A stretch of 64,000 nucleotides of DNA from Deuterostichococcus epilithicus (GCA_033439295.1 JAVTLE010000015.1:1054001-1118000); one strand, 5' to 3'. Numbered from the stretch's first letter, positions 46,533-60,203 are shown. The notes: a model not told the origin generated them from the letters alone. Translations and numbers: made by a program.

Positions 46533-49500
46533 ATGGACATGCAGGGGATGATCGGGTCGCTGAACTTTGTTGCAAAATCCACGCAACTCGACAGCATCCT
46601 GGAGGTGCATCTCTTTGGCATGCGCATGATCTGCTCCCTGACATTCATGCTCGGTACCGACAGAGAGGCTGCAGCTGTGCATTCTATCTGTTCTTGCTGC
46701 ATGAACCTATGACTATTCCCTGCAAACTGACGTGCCGCCGTCGCGCCTGCAGCCGGAGCCTCAGAACATCAGGGCGCCACTAACGAGACTGGTGGCCACG
46801 CTCGGCCCCAACAGCAGCAGCGTGGAGGCCCTGTCGGGGCTTCTAAGGGCGGGCATGGAGGTGTGCAGCTGCACTATCCTGCAGATGCATTGACGCTGCA
46901 GCATGAGCCAGTGTGCTTGCTGAAGCATGCTGTCACCCTCCTACAGCAGGCATCTAGGCGCATGCATGTCGCGGCTGACTGCAATACGAGAGAGGCATCA
47001 TGTATTGACGATAGACGCTGACGTGCCTTGCCGCGCAGATCGCCCGCTTTGACTTCAGCTACGGGTCTCAGGTGTGGCGACAACTGCCATCTTTGAATGC
47101 TTCTGCTTGTGTTCTCTTGATTGAACCCCTTGTGGACTGGGCTGTTCATCCAAAGACATCCAAATCCAGGCTTTTGTGTCTTGCATAGGACCTCCACCTG
47201 GACACACAGAAAAATCTAGCTCAGGCCATGGATGACACGGGCCTGCCATGCGCAATCATGCTGGACATCCTGGGCACCGAGGTCGTCGTCACCAACAGGC
47301 ACGGCCTGCTGCTCTGCTTGCAGCGGCGAATGTACAATCGGCGGCTCTGCAGCACACACGCATCTGTTCATTGCAGGCTGCCTTGAGGCTCGGGTTCTGC
47401 ATCCTGAGGAAAGCTGGGTTTTCCTGCCTTTGCAGGGCTCTGCCACCCATGTTTGACTGACTGACCAGTTCCAGGGGGTCGCTGCAGGGACGAGAGCGTG
47501 CCGGTGGAGCTGAGGGAGGGCCAGGAGGTCACCGTCAGCTGCGCCCCCAACGCCAGCTTTTCGGACACCGTCATCCCCATCTCCTGTGGCAGTCCCCAGG
47601 AGATTGGCCTGGCCGCCGGCTCGGAGATCTTTGTTGGGCAGTACCTTTTCACGGGCTCGGAGAACACTTCGGCCTTCCTCACAGCGAAAGAGGTGCGAAG
47701 CTTTCGACCCATGCGGTAGAGGGCTGGAAGCGCCCTGCAGAGCCGGTGCCGCCGGAGACGAGCACAGTATTAAGCAGTGTGGTTGCAAGGGATGGCAGTG
47801 CCGCCTGATCAGCTGGCCAGTATATTCGTTATCGCTGAGCAGCACTGTCAGATGTTCAGCTCCAGCATTCTTGCATCGCCCTCATGCAGACTGTCCCTAC
47901 GCTCTCCGGCCGCAGGTGTCGGGCAGCGACGTGAAGTGTGTGTGCAACAACGCCTGCCGCCTGGAGGGCCGCCAGCTGACGGTGCACGTCACGGACATGA
48001 TCCGCGACGGCCCGGTGCTGCACCACACAGACCTGGCCATCCTCAAGGCCTTTGCCGAGCGTTCATCGCAGCACGTGGACTACGTGAACGTGTCCTTCTG
48101 CCGTGGCGCCGACGACCTGCATGAGACGCGGGCGCAGCTGCAGAAGTGAGAGCACCTTCTGCTTGCCTCTCCGGTTGCTTTTCTCTCCAGCATTGGGCGG
48201 GCACCGCCATTAAGGCGCCTGGTCTGCAACATGTTGCCGCTGCTGCCCTGCTCACTGGACATGCGGTCTCCGACGGAGAGCTCGGGTGCGAAAGCCTGTG
48301 TCCTGCGACTGGAAAGCGTTGAGCCTTGCGAGTTTCTTGACGCTTCTCAGGCTGGGGTTGGAGACCACGCGGCTGGTGGCGAAGATCGAGCACCGCGATG
48401 GCCTCATGAACTTCGAGGCCATCATCGAGGCCGCAGACGGCATCATCTTCTCCCGCGGCAACCTGGGCATCGACCTGCCGCCGGAGAAGATGTTCATCGC
48501 CCAGAAGATGGTCCGCTTTCCCTTTTCACGGTTTTGTGTGAAAGGGGAGAGCCCGGCCGCGCTCGATGTAGACAGGTGCAGACATGGTGCAGGCCTCCCG
48601 CCGAGCAACAGCACTTGGGGCTGACCGGAGCAGCCGACCGCTGCCCGGTGATGTTAGCTAGCGGATGTCCCGGCCCCCGCATGTCCCCCGCAACTCATCG
48701 ACTGACCTTCCTGCTCCCCGCTGCCGCGCAGGTGCTGTCGGCCTGCAATTTGGCCGGCAAGCCCGTGATCGTCGCCCGTGTGGCGCGCTTTCCAGCCCTC
48801 CCCAGGCGGCACTTGCATACACTGCCTTTTGCTCGTCTTGTTCGCACCAGACACCCACTCCCAAGTCAAGCATGCAATGGCCCGTCTGTCAAGCGCTGCT
48901 GTGTTGCACCTGCCCGAGACAATCTCCATTGAAGACAAAGTCTGATGGGACGCCTCCGGTGGAACACCTCCAAAACGCAGTCCACTCGTCCACTCTGCGT
49001 AGGTGGACACCATGATCGAGGCACCGCGGCCGACACGCGCGGAGGCGACCGACGTGGCAAACCTGGTGCTCGACGGTTGCGACGGCATCCTCCTCGGTGC
49101 GCGGTCTTCGCCGCCGTGCTTTGCATGCAATCCTGCCACCCTGCAGTCGATGTTGGCATTGCCCATGCCTGCTGTCGCTCTCGTTCAAATGCGCATGTCC
49201 GGAGCGGCTCCATACCAGGTGTGCACGAGGTCAACAGGAATTGCTGGGTGTGCCACCCGAATGTGCGCTCGCTAGCACACCATATCTGGGATGTGCAGGC
49301 GCCGAGACCTGGATGGGGCGGCACCCGGCGCTCACGGCACGGACGGTGCTTGACATTGCGCGCCAGGCGGAGCTGGTGTTCAACTACCCGGGACACTACC
49401 AGGTGCTGAGGCTGATGTCCGACTGGCTGCGGTTGGGTCTGCTCCAGGAACCAGCAAGGAAGGCGCCTGTTGTAGCTGCTGATGCGCCTGACTTGAATTG

Positions 49501-51484
49501 TCCCACAGTTAGATCGCTGGTCAACAGAGCTTCCAACCAGGTCCATTCGTCCTCCACAGGCCATGGTGGGCTTGCTCGGCGGCGCGCAGACCGACCCGAG
49601 CATGTCGAAGGTGGGTCCCTGCCTACACTCCCACACCGCACCAGCCCCATAATGCCTGCCAAACAGCTCGCAGGCTGCTGCGGCCGCTGCTGTCCTGTGC
49701 GCTCTCTTGCGACCACGCGTCGCCGGAAACACAGCCAAGCTGCACTGCCGGGACCAGGCCCTGCCGCTCAGCGGTCAGGATCCCGGGGTTGGCGCAATCA
49801 TGCAGACAGCGCCTGACGCCTGGACTCCATGACAACCTGACCAAGGTCTTGACTTCCGACCTTCTCGACCAGCTGAAGGCGCTGACGAGCAGCGCGGTAC
49901 GGGCGCCAGGCGCGCCAGGGGTTGCCGTGCCGCTCAGCAGGCACTTGATGTGTTGGGAGCCCAGGATGTGACAAGGATCTGCAACACCCTTCGAATCCAT
50001 GTGCAGGTGGAGGCGCTGGCGAGCAGCGCGGTGCGGGCGGCGGACAAGCTGGGCGCGGCGCTCATCATCGTGTTCACTGGCACCGGGCGCACCGCGCGCA
50101 TTGTGGCCAAGTACCGCCCCCCGGTGCCCGTGCTTGCGGTGCGTACCTCAGGGGGTTTGAGCACACTGNGCTCCCCCCCACCCCCCCGGGCGCCCTCCCC
50201 CTCCTTCCCCTTGGCGCGCCTCCCAAGGCCTGCGCTTTGGATGTCCCACACACGTAGCATCGGATCCCAGTCTTTGCAGCTCCTGCCTCGAGCAGTGCTG
50301 TGGTCTTGAAGTGCGGTGGCCCCGCGGCCCTGGGTCGGGGCTGCCGCGGCAGCAGGAAGGGTCGCGTGCCTGCTGCCGCGCACTCCGTCGTGCAAGCCAC
50401 GGAGTCGGAGGCCCACATCAGCGCCAGCAGCATCCTCGAACCCCAGGGCATTCGCAAAGTCCCGGAGAGCCTCCGGCGCAGGTGGTGGTGCCGCACCCGG
50501 AGCCGGGGCAGACGTCCAAGTGGGCGCTTGGCGGCGAGGCGCGCGCCCGGCAGTGCCTGCTGTACAGGTGACCAGCTGCCTGGCAGGCTGCAGGGCATCT
50601 TGCACTGCTCGCGGCGGCTGGCGTGTTGCCAGCGCAGCCCGCACGTACATGGCACCACTGTGCTGCCGCTCTCTGTGCGCAGGGGCATCACGCCGCTGGT
50701 GGCGGCCGTGCCGTCACAGGCGGACGCCGTCGATGTGACCGATCGCCAGCTGGAGTTTGCGCTGAACTACGTGAGTCGCTCCGGTTGGCCGCCATGCGTT
50801 GTGGTCGCCCCCTGGCTGAACGCAAACGGCTCCATGACCGGTTGATCGGCTGGCATGCTGCGGCCAAACCCATGGGCTTTGCGATCGCAGCGCGCCCAAG
50901 AGGGGCCAGGCGGCTTTGGAGTTTGTGACCTCAAAAGAACCTAGGCTTCGAAGCTCTTGACCACAGGGCGCTTGTGTCTCACGCTGCAGCTGCTGTGCTG
51001 TGCAGGCGAAGCAGCAGGGTCTGGTCAAGGTCGGCGATCAGGTGTGTGTCATCGTCAATGCTTCATTTATCATCATGAAACTCTCGTGTCGAGTGCAGCA
51101 GACACCGTTTTCGGGTGCGAGCTTGACTTGCATGTGTCATGCCCCCAGGTGGTGGTTAATCAGTGCCCGCAGGGCACAGACTCTGGCTCCGTCAAGGTGC
51201 GACCACACACCTGCTAGAAGCACAGGTGGCGACTGCTCATGATTATGTCTGCCCGCCCCACCCCTGCTGACCGCCGCCCGTCCCGGGGTTGGGTGGCCCT
51301 GTTATCGCCTCATTGGTCGCCATGTGCTCTGAAATGTTTCATCTGCGCCGTGCAGGTGGTGCAGGTGGAGGACAAGCGATCTGTCGACACCATCAGGCTT
51401 TCCAGCATGCGCCTGGGCTCCACCGCGGACTTCAGCCGGCACTTCCTCGACTCAGAGGGCCCCACCAGCCCGATGGCCATGTGA
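46533..51484 (+). CDS. pyruvate kinase, plant cytosolic type, 577 aa
   Basis: Last glycolytic step, phosphoenolpyruvate plus ADP to pyruvate plus ATP. Seventeen exons with exact phases: 46533-46604, 46753-46860, 47039-47071, 47189-47298, 47488-47692, 47916-48145, 48351-48510, 48732-48779, 49003-49096, 49299-49402, 49560-49610, 50007-50138, 50482-50567, 50683-50770, 51006-51041, 51149-51196, 51356-51484. Landmarks: [47 protein letters not shown] (catalytic Lys), [53 protein letters not shown] and [17 protein letters not shown] and GAETWMG instead of ARGDLG and SGET place it with the plant cytosolic isoforms. No transit peptide is apparent. Exon 4 ends AACAG|GCACGG, a GC donor. Confidence 0.95.
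49871..49908 (+). pseudogene. decayed copy of a pyruvate kinase exon start
   Basis: AG|CTGAAGGCGCTGACGAG and the next bases repeat the acceptor and start of the true exon at 50007 ([11 protein letters not shown]); the copy reads [13 protein letters not shown] and then diverges. It lies about 100 bp upstream of the real exon in the same intron. Confidence 0.7.
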
Positions 51485-52109
51485 GGCCGGCTGCGGGGGG
51501 GCACTCTCTCCAGCTCCCAGGGTCATGAATGGGAGACGCACCGGGGGGCCGCCATGTGCGACGGTCCAGCTTCGGATCCATGTCGACAATGGGCTTGGGC
51601 CTGTGCAGACGCGCACCACACTTCGGCCGCGTTGCCACCCCGAAAATGCAGAAGTGCGGGCGGCGCTGGAGCGGGGTGCGGGCTTTCATTCATCGGGCAG
51701 AGACTTCGGCACCTGCAGCAGAGTTCCTCTGCATTCTGTTCAGCGACAGCAGTGAGACCATATTAGACAATGCGAGAGAGTTCTTTTCTGCCGCTTTGAG
51801 GGCTCCGTTCAATCATTTCGAGGGCTGACTTTTCCTGCACCCTGTGCGCAAACCTGTGTGCTTGACTTTCTGAGCTTCGAAGTACCGACTATACCTATAC
51901 CATGAACGGCGCTGTCGAACCAGTAAACATGTCAACAATGCCAGCAACATTTTGACAACGATCGTCCAGGAGGCCTGCTGCGTTCAATTCAAAAGTCTGC
52001 CGAACTGCTTGCTCACAAGCACAGAGCATGCATACTTCTCTGCGGGGTGTGGCTGTCACTACAAAAATGCAGGAAGGTGCGGCGGCTTGTTCCTTGGGGC
52101 CGGACGCTG
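51485..52109. other. convergent intergenic, pyruvate kinase / coiled-coil gene
   Basis: Both 3' UTRs. An open frame at 51529-51828 on the plus strand lacks conserved motifs and is probably chance. Confidence 0.4.
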
Positions 52110-55100
52110 TCAGTCGGAGAACAGCCTGACGTTCACATCCTGCACGCTCAGCGCCTGCAGCGGCCCGGACGCCTGGCGCCTGGTCTTGGACGGGCTGCCA
52201 TGCGCCATCCTGCTTGCCCCGCGTCTCTGTCCCCTCTCTGGGCTGGCATGGCCCAGCGCCCGCAGCACCTCGGCCGGGACGGTGTGCAGCTTCTGCAGGC
52301 TGCCGGACTGCTCTGATGCGCTGCCGCGCGGCACACCTGGCCCACCGTCCGTGCCACCATAGGCCGTCTCCGCTTCCGCCTCACGTGCCGCTGCTGCGGC
52401 GCCGACTGCTTGCAGCACAGGCTCTGCTGCCGCCGGACGCCGAGGACTTTCCGCCTGCGGCTGCTGGCTCACATCCGGCGGCTCAGAAGGCTGCGTGCCA
52501 GCCGGCGGCTGCACCGGGCCTGCATCCGGCGGCACGCGACCACGCTGCACCAGGCCCGTCCCTGATGGCACGCCGGCAGTCTGCCGCTGCTCGCTGGCTG
52601 GACCCGCCTCTGCGTCTGGTCGCCGCCGCTCGCTGTCGTCGCGCCGAGCGGGCGACTGCACCGGCGTAGACTCTTCGGTGTTGAGCCGTCCCCTGCACAG
52701 CAAGGGTGGCGCAATGCCGTCCCTGAGCGTGTGACATAGCCCCCGTGTTACAGTCCTTCAGGCCTTCGGTCGGCACAGTTCAGAAGCAGCCGGCAGAAGT
52801 TGCCAGACGGTGCAGGTGGGTACTATTGCAGCAAATTTGTGCGTTGTTTCCCAACTTGTTGCAGCGCCATCTAGAGGCACCACTGCTGAAGCCAACATCA
52901 GCAAGCCAGGCAGACAGGGTGTTACATCAAGCACACGGCGGGTCACATACCTGGAGGCGCTGAAGCGAAGGCGCTGCATCACGGCTGCATCATGCAGTGG
53001 CGTCGCGCTCATCGACCGCGGCCGCGGCCGCCACAGCCCTGGCGTGCTGCCGCCGCCCGCCGCCGGCGTGCTGGCGGGCGCTGCCGAGAACAGCAGCGAT
53101 GCGTCGCCGCCGCCCTGCGGCTGGCCGGCAGCCAAGCTGTCGGCCTGCGGCTGGTAGTCTGCCGCAGTATCCAGAAGCCTGCAGTGCATGGCGGGGTCTG
53201 CTGTCAGCAAGATGGCAGGGAAACGACAAGAGGAAGATGTCATAGAGTACCTCAAGAGTCGGGTTTGAGGCTGCTGCAATCGCATGCGCACTCGCCCCCT
53301 TTGACAGTGTGACGTCATCAGGATTATACCGCTAGGACAATCATACGCTGGGGCGACTACAAGGCGTGGGTGACGCACCGGGCGTCGACGTCGGCCACGA
53401 AGGCGGACACATCGGCGGCGGCTGCGCCAGAGCGCAGCATGAGGTCCCTGATGGTGCGCTCCCGCGCGTGCAGCTGGGCCAGCAGCGCCTCGTTTTGCTC
53501 CTGCACATCGTTCGGTTGTTTTGCTCGGAAGATGCTGGACTGCCGAATGCTGGAGCGAGCGGCAGCCCTATTGGACACTCGCAAACAGCACAGCACAGCA
53601 CGGCGCGGCGAGGAGAGCGAGTTGGGGGAGCGAGACGCTCGTCCGCGCACCTGCGCCTGCTCGACGACAGCGGTGTTGTACTGCGCCAGCTCCTCGATGA
53701 CGACCTCCGCGCCGGCGCGCCGGCNCGCCTCCGCCGCCAACTCCGCCGCCAGCACGTCCGCCCTCTGCTCGCCGCTGGCGCCCTGCACAGGTCAGTCGTG
53801 ATCTCGGTCAGCCTCGGCTGCCTTGGACCGGCCGCCCGAGTCTGGTGGGCTGGCCTGCGGTGGGCCGATCGCCGCATCAATGCCGACACTGCCCCCAAGT
53901 GCCTGACCCAGCCACCGGCGCACCCTGTGCCTCATGCGCATCACCATGTCTCCCTGAGTCTACCTAGCGGCACATCCCGTCCTGCTGGCGGGTGCCGGCG
54001 CAGGGGGCGGCATCGGACCTGGCCGCAGGACGCGAGGGCGAGCTGAGCCGACAAGTCCTGCACCGTGGCGAGCGCCGCCTCAGAGGCCTGCTCCAGCGCG
54101 GCGCAGGGGGCGCGCGCCGAGTGCAGNTCGCNNGCCGCTGCCTCCCGTGCTGCGCTGGCGGTCGTCGCCGCCGCCTCTGCCGCCGCGCACTTCGCCCTCG
54201 CCTCGGCCAGCTGCAGAGTTCAAATTANGTCTGNTTGTGGGGGGGGGTTGTGCTGTGAGCAGGGCACTGAGGCTGGCGAGCATGGCTGAGGCGACATTGA
54301 CAGAGCGCAAACCCATCGCTTTAGGCAGCAGTTAGAATGGCAGCTCACCGCCCAAAGCACCAGCCCCGACTTGACTGCCATAGTAACACACAAGTTGAGC
54401 GCGTGGGGCGCTCCCGAACAGCAGGCAGCCACCTGCTCCTGCAGGCTGGCGATCAGCTGCTGCGCCGACGCTAGCGCCCGCCTCGAGTCGTCCGCCGCGT
54501 TCTGAACTGACGCAACGCTCTGCAGTTGCATGGCAAGAGCGCACCGTTGCTCTGGTCCCCGCAGCAGCGCCATCAGTCATCAAGCTCCGCACTGTAGGAA
54601 CGATCTACTGGCCTTGCAGGCAAGCACGCCCGCAAGCGACGCTCTGGGGCCAAGCAGTGAGACAACGATCTGAGTGGTCCTCTCTGACGCACCACGGAAT
54701 CAATGACACTTCATTGGCAACGTGGGCATGTGTCAGACCCGCTCACATGCAAGTGAGCCGCGGTTGCACTCACAGCGCGCAGCCGGACGGTCAATCGAGC
54801 GCACCTGCAACTGGGTGTGGGCAGCTGCCAGGTCACGGCCCTGGTCGTGCGAGAACTGCTGCAGGGCGTCCACCATGTCCTGGCACTCATTCAGCGCCTC
54901 CGCCTGCTCGGACGCCCACTGCCACGCCCCCCGCAGCTCCTCCTGGACATGCGGCCCAGGGGCGTCTCCACACGCATGCACGCTCAGCGGGTTGGGTGTG
55001 GTGTGGCGCCAGGATTGTTCAGGGTGCCGGAACGACGAGCGCTGCACAGCCAGTTTCTACTCGAGGGCAGCGCACGCGGGGCTGTGCACGGGGCTGCGGA

Positions 55101-57863
55101 TGGGGCTGTGCATGGGGCTGCGGATGGGGCTGCGCATGTGCATTGCAGCCCTTTACAGGCTGGGAATCAGGATGGCACCTGCATGGATGCCGCGGCATCT
55201 GCCCGCTCGTCGGCCAGCCGCTGCAGCTGCGCCAGGCGCGCCGCACATGCCGCCTGCCCGCACGCCGCCGCCTGCTGCTCGTTGTGCGCCGCTCCTTCCT
55301 GGTTGCCAATCGTTGGCGCCGCATCCAACCATGCGTGGCTGTCAATGCCGCTGGTGGCCCGTCCACCCTCTGCGGCTGGCTGGTGCCCAGCCACCGGCGT
55401 CAGGGGCAGGGTCGCCGCCTTGGGCGAGGCGGGCGGGGCGCCGCGGGATGAGGCCGGACTGTACAGAGGGTTGTCGCGCCGCTGCAGCAGAAGCAAGAGA
55501 CGTAACTCTGTGGATGTTGATGACGGTGCCTTCAATTCATGCAGGTGTGCCAGTAGGTGTCGTGCAATCTGCAGGGGAGGAATCACGATGTGCTTCGCTT
55601 CGGTGTGCACAGGCGCCAGCAATAGGACAGGGTTGATCGCGCCTCGCTGGCGACGGATGCCGGCGCCGCCAGCGCCTGCTGCAGGTCGACTCGGCGCTCA
55701 AGGGGTGTGCAGGGTCCAGCCGGCGTGCAGGTGTCGTCATCGCCAGAGTCGCCGCCGGCCATCTGCATGGGTGTCAGCAGCTGCGCCTGCAGCCCCTGCG
55801 CCACACAAGTGTGCCGGGACTTGAGGAGATCGTGCTGATCCTGCAAGGCAGCAGGCCCCATGGCACTCGCCACGACCACAGACCAAGCGTCGCAAAACAC
55901 TGGGCAGGGTGGCGTCCTGACGCTGGCCGACAACGCCACTGGCTGCTCGCTCGCGAACAGGAAAGCACCAACTTCCACACCAGACACTTCAACATAAACG
56001 CGTCAATCCCGTCACGTGCCGGCGCCGGACCTGCAGCTGGGCGGAATGGGCGTCGCGCTCGCGCCGCATCGCGGCGTCAAAGCGCCCCTGCATGTCCTGC
56101 GCCACGCTGGCAAAGTCCTGCTCCAGGGCCGCGATCTCGGCGGCGTGCTCCGCCCGCAGCCCCTCCTCCAGTCGCGTCAGCGCTGACTCATGCTCTGATC
56201 GCAACGCCGACGCCTGCCGCCGCAGCCGCGCCTCGAGCACGTCCGCTGCCGCCGCCGCCTCGGCGCGCGCCGGACCAGCGGCAGCCGCCGTGCCTCCCGC
56301 GCCTGCCGATGTTTCTGCGGCTGCAGCGGAGGCCTGAGCGGTTGCGGGCCGCTGCTGGCGCAGCTCGTCCCGAGCCGCGGCCAGCTGTAGCTGCAGCTCA
56401 GCGGCCTCCGTGACGCGCAGCTGCTCTGTCTTCTGCAGCCGCCGCTCCGAGGCGTGCAGCTGCCGGTTCGCCTCCTGCTGCCCCTGCCTGGCGGCCTCCA
56501 GCTGCTGCTGGCTCGCTCCCAGCGCATCCTGCACCTCCGCCAGCTGCTGCTGCACCTCTGCCAGGCGCCGCTGCAGCGCAGCCACCTCGTCTGACTCATT
56601 CTCCCTGCTGCGCCGCTGGGCGCCTGCCTCGGCATCAGTGGCCTGCTGCTGCGCTGCCTCCGCGCGCCCCTCTGCCTCCATCGCCTGCCGCTGCGCCGCT
56701 TCCAGCCGTCGCTCTGCGTCCTCAGCCATTGCCGCGGCGGCGTCGGCTCGTCGCTCCGCGGCAGCCAGCCCTGTCTCGTGCCTCGGCGCTGCCGCCGCCG
56801 CGGCCGCTGCCGCCTCCTCCCGAGCCTGCTGCAGCGCCATCGAGTGCCGTTCCGTCATCGCTGCCGCCTGCTGCGCCAGCGCCGCTTCCATTTCGACAGC
56901 ATGCTCCTGCTGGGCCTCTCCAAGGGCCTGTCGCCTCAGCGCTTCTGCCTCTTTGAGCTGTTGCTCCTGCGCGGCGGCCTGCTCTGCTGCACGTGCAGCG
57001 GCAGATTCCGCGGCGGCCTGCGCTGCCGCTGCCTGACCCTTCGCTGCTTCCAGCGCATTGCGCAGCTCCTGCATTTCAAGTGGGTCACCTTTCGGCGCAC
57101 GAACGTGTCATGAGCAGGAGGCCATCGAAGTGCCGTCATGGGCACGAGACCATCGAAGAAAGGGGCCAAGTCACACCCGCAGCTCCTTCTTGGCGGCGGG
57201 TGCGTTGGCCGCTAGGGATTCCAATTGCAAGATGTTTGCCTGCTGTTGCTTGACGGTGGCCTGCAGCTCCCGTGCCGCCTCACACCTGTGCAGAACATTT
57301 TTGCAACTGATTGACTCGCACCCATTACTTTGTCACGATTGCATTTTAACTCAGCACTTGATCGGAATGCCAGGTTCTGCGTGTGGCGGGCTGAGTCAGC
57401 TGCGTCCGATGACGACACTCGGATACGCCGGTGGACTCGTGGTCAGTCTCCGAAGACATGCAGGCAGGTCGACGCCGGAATCTCCACGCACCACTCTGAC
57501 AGGCGCGAGCGCACAGCTGCGGTGCCGATCTCGGCGTCGTACAGCTTGACAGCAACCTTCTCCTCGATTTCGGCATCCTCCGGCGTCGTGCCCAGCGGCA
57601 GCGATACAACGAACGCATCAACGCGCTCCTGCACCGCGGCTTTCCACTCCGCCGAGAACGGTCTGACGCCATCATCGGTGTCCTCGCCAGCTTCGGGCAA
57701 TGTTCCTGCAAGTTGTGTGCAGGATTATGCTTGTCAAGAGCGCTTGTCGGCATGGGATATGGCATCAGCGGCCAGGTGAGCTGAATCTGAATCACAACAA
57801 GCCTGAGTCTGAGCTTTGAAGCAGGAAGCCACCTGCGTAGTTGCCCATGGCAGCTTCAAGCAT
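52110..57863 (-). CDS. long coiled-coil protein, unknown function
   Basis: Exons, with matching phases where fixed: 57833-57863, 57492-57705, 57177-57285, 56031-57068, about 55640-55845, about 55190-55480, about 54790-54960, about 54430-54515, about 54015-54215, about 53652-53785, about 53370-53505, about 52953-53178, 52110-52692. The N-terminus (MLEAAMGNYAGTLPEAGEDT then FSAEWKAAVQERVDAFVVSL) forms a small acidic domain I do not recognise. A 346-residue exon is one uninterrupted Ala/Glu/Gln/Arg coiled coil, and coiled coil continues in most later exons. The C-terminal 250 residues are Pro/Gly/Ser-rich and probably disordered. A rod of this kind suits a centriolar, flagellar, Golgi-tether or nuclear-envelope scaffold, but nothing specific shows which. 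Ns at 53725 and 54127-54232 affect two exons. The alternative ATG at 57848 is possible. Confidence 0.7.
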
Positions 57864-58380
57864 GTATCAGGATCTCATCTACGCATCTGCAATACTTCAG
57901 TGCTGCAGCGTGATGCTCGACCTGACCAGCAGGGCCGATTCTGCAGGGAACCACGCCGAAGGGACAGACGCGGTCAAGCCAAATACGCTGAAGGCCCCTG
58001 CATCAGAATCTCAAGAAACAGGACTGTGATGCAGAGGCAACGATTGTTGAGCAAGCGGAATGAGGAGAACGGGGTGTTTAAAACTGTACAGTCATGCACG
58101 CCAGCTGTTGTCCGAGCTTTTGAAAGCGCAGTCGACGTCAGCAGGAAGGCGATCGCGGAGTGCTTGGGCAGATGCTGGATCCCTGGATTCTGTTACTTCG
58201 CTTTGTCGCATCCAAAAGCCACCTAGCTAAGAATATTGGAGCTGATCACGGTCCGCTGTGCTAATTTTCAAATTCGAATCAAGAGGATTGACACAGAGCA
58301 AGTCGTCCCGAGGTTGCCAAGCTGTGACGTACAGTCCAGTTGCTGCATAGTAGTGCGTGCTGTATCAGTAGCGAGCTGCC
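57864..58380. promoter_or_regulatory. divergent promoter, coiled-coil / PSF1
   Basis: 517 bp between divergent start codons, AT-richer near 58230-58290. No supported exon. Confidence 0.5.
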
Positions 58381-60203
58381 ATGTTTGGGCAGCGCGGGCA
58401 TGACCTGCTGCGGGAAGTGGCGCATGTCAGCGCAGAGGCGCTCCCAGCATATAACGTACGATGATGACCATGGTTACAGTTGTCCATTCACAGCATCAGC
58501 GTCCTGCAACCTCCGCACAGGACGGCATGAAGCCGAGTGACAATGCAAACAACCAAGATGCAAATTCTCCACACTCAGAGTTGCCCGCTGATGCACCACC
58601 ACTTCCGCCCTGCAGGATGAGTCGGTGCGGTTAGTGCTGGAGGAGCTGCAGCAGCACAATCAAGCCATGCTGAACCTCATAAGGTGCGCCAGTCCCGGGC
58701 ATCTGCTGCCGCTGGCGCGGCAGCACAGGGGAGCGATTCATCACTGACTGCCCGGCCCTGCACTCTGACAATCGAACGGCGGCAGTCGCCCAAACCTTAC
58801 CGATTGCCTGCACGGTGTCGCAGTTCTGTGGAGAAGATGGAAGGCGACCGACGCGACGAGGAGGGTGGTGATGACGCGGCGCCCGATTGGGGGCGCTACA
58901 CCAATGAGGCGTCCGCCATCATCGTCCACCACGACAGCATCCTGCGCAACAAGCGTCTCCTGTACACCTACATGTGAGTCTCGCAGTGGTGGTGCTGGCG
59001 GTCGCGGCCATGCACCCAGTAGCTCTGCTATCGTTGACGGCGCTGCACCGGCATACAGGCCGACGCTGCCACGGAAGACTCGCATCAAGTTCGGTTGTCG
59101 TCGTCATGCAGCCTTGATACCGTGGCGTCGCTTGCCATATCAAATCCGGGGAGTTGCAGGGATTGCTGAGGCAGCACTGCGCCACCGGGCGCAGGACCAA
59201 GCGGTACCAGCTCATACGGGACCTGCGATGGCAGGGCCGCTTCCTGCCGGATCACGTCAAGCAGCAGCTCAGCCCGCCCGAGCTGCAGGCGCGCTCGCAT
59301 GATGCGTCTGGTGGCCTTGTGCAGAAGCACTGCACACGGACTGCCGAGCCGTGCTGCTCTGAATTCCCAGCATGTGGGCGCCTCTCAGGCAGAGGCTGCA
59401 GGCTGCAAACCCTGGTGCCACACAAGGCTGCAGGCATGACCAACCTGCGCCAGGCTTTGTCAGCGTCGACACCGTGCGCCTCCGAGGCCATCTCACCTGC
59501 ATGTCACTGCCTGTGCAGTTCTTCGAAAGCTACAACCGTCTGCTGACGACGGGGCTGCCCACCGGCTACAAGGGGTACATGAGCCGCAGCGACGACGGCG
59601 TCGCCATGGACCTGACTCTGGTGCGCGCCTCCGCCGCTAGTCCGCTTGTTCCCATCTGCAACCTCCAGCGGGACAGAGGCTGTTCGGCACTCCGCAACAT
59701 GTGAGGGGCCTCTGCCTGAGCAGCAGCTCTGCACAGGGGCGCCGCAGTGCAGTCGTGAGCGGAATGCGCACGGGGCAAGTAGTAGTGTGACCTGGGGCGC
59801 GGTGTTCGGTGCACCTGCAGGACCAATTGCCGCCAAAAGGCCCTAGCGTCGAGGTGGTCGTGCTGGAGGAATATGGCGAAGTCGCCTTCTCCATCGGCAA
59901 GGCCAACCTGCAGAAGGGTGAGGCTGCTGCATAGCCCGTGGCTCTTGTGGCTATTGGGTGCTGCAGCACCAAGTCTGCCGTCCTGGGAAAGGGTGGAGAT
60001 ACTCTGCAAGCCGGGATGTGGGGGCAGTGCTGGAGGATACGAAACTGCGGCTTGCTCGCAACACAGGTAGTCGCACAAGCATCTGTACATTTCCTTGCCG
60101 TCACCATGCGGGCTGCTGCGCTGCAGGCACCAGCCACCTGCTGCCGCGGGACGAAGTGGAGCCCCTCATCCGCAGCGGCGTCCTGCAGTCGCTCGAGTAC
60201 TAA
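58381..60203 (+). CDS. GINS complex subunit PSF1, 220 aa
   Basis: Subunit of GINS, part of the CMG replicative helicase. Seven exons in perfect phase: 58381-58455, 58616-58683, 58824-58973, 59195-59288, 59519-59620, 59821-59917, 60127-60203 (663 nt). It starts MFGQRGHDLLREVAHVSAEA as PSF1 does, then VRLVLEELQQHNQAMLNLI, HHDSILRNKRLLYTYMTKRY, QLIRDLRWQGRFLP, LSPPELQFFESYNRLLTTG and the C-terminal B-domain VEVVVLEEYGEVAF ... SHLLPRDEVEPLIRSGVLQ. Slightly longer than animal PSF1 because of an acidic insert in exon 3. Exon 4 ends CTGCAG|GCGCGC, a GC donor needed to keep the frame. Confidence 0.95.

Noticed and set aside
51529-51828. Plus-strand open frame after pyruvate kinase
   Set aside because: No conserved motif; lies in the 3' UTR or convergent gap.
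52110-53357. Separate gene for the Pro-rich C-terminus after an apparent stop at 53357
   Set aside because: A GTGCGT donor precedes that stop and the next exons continue in matching phase, so it is one gene.
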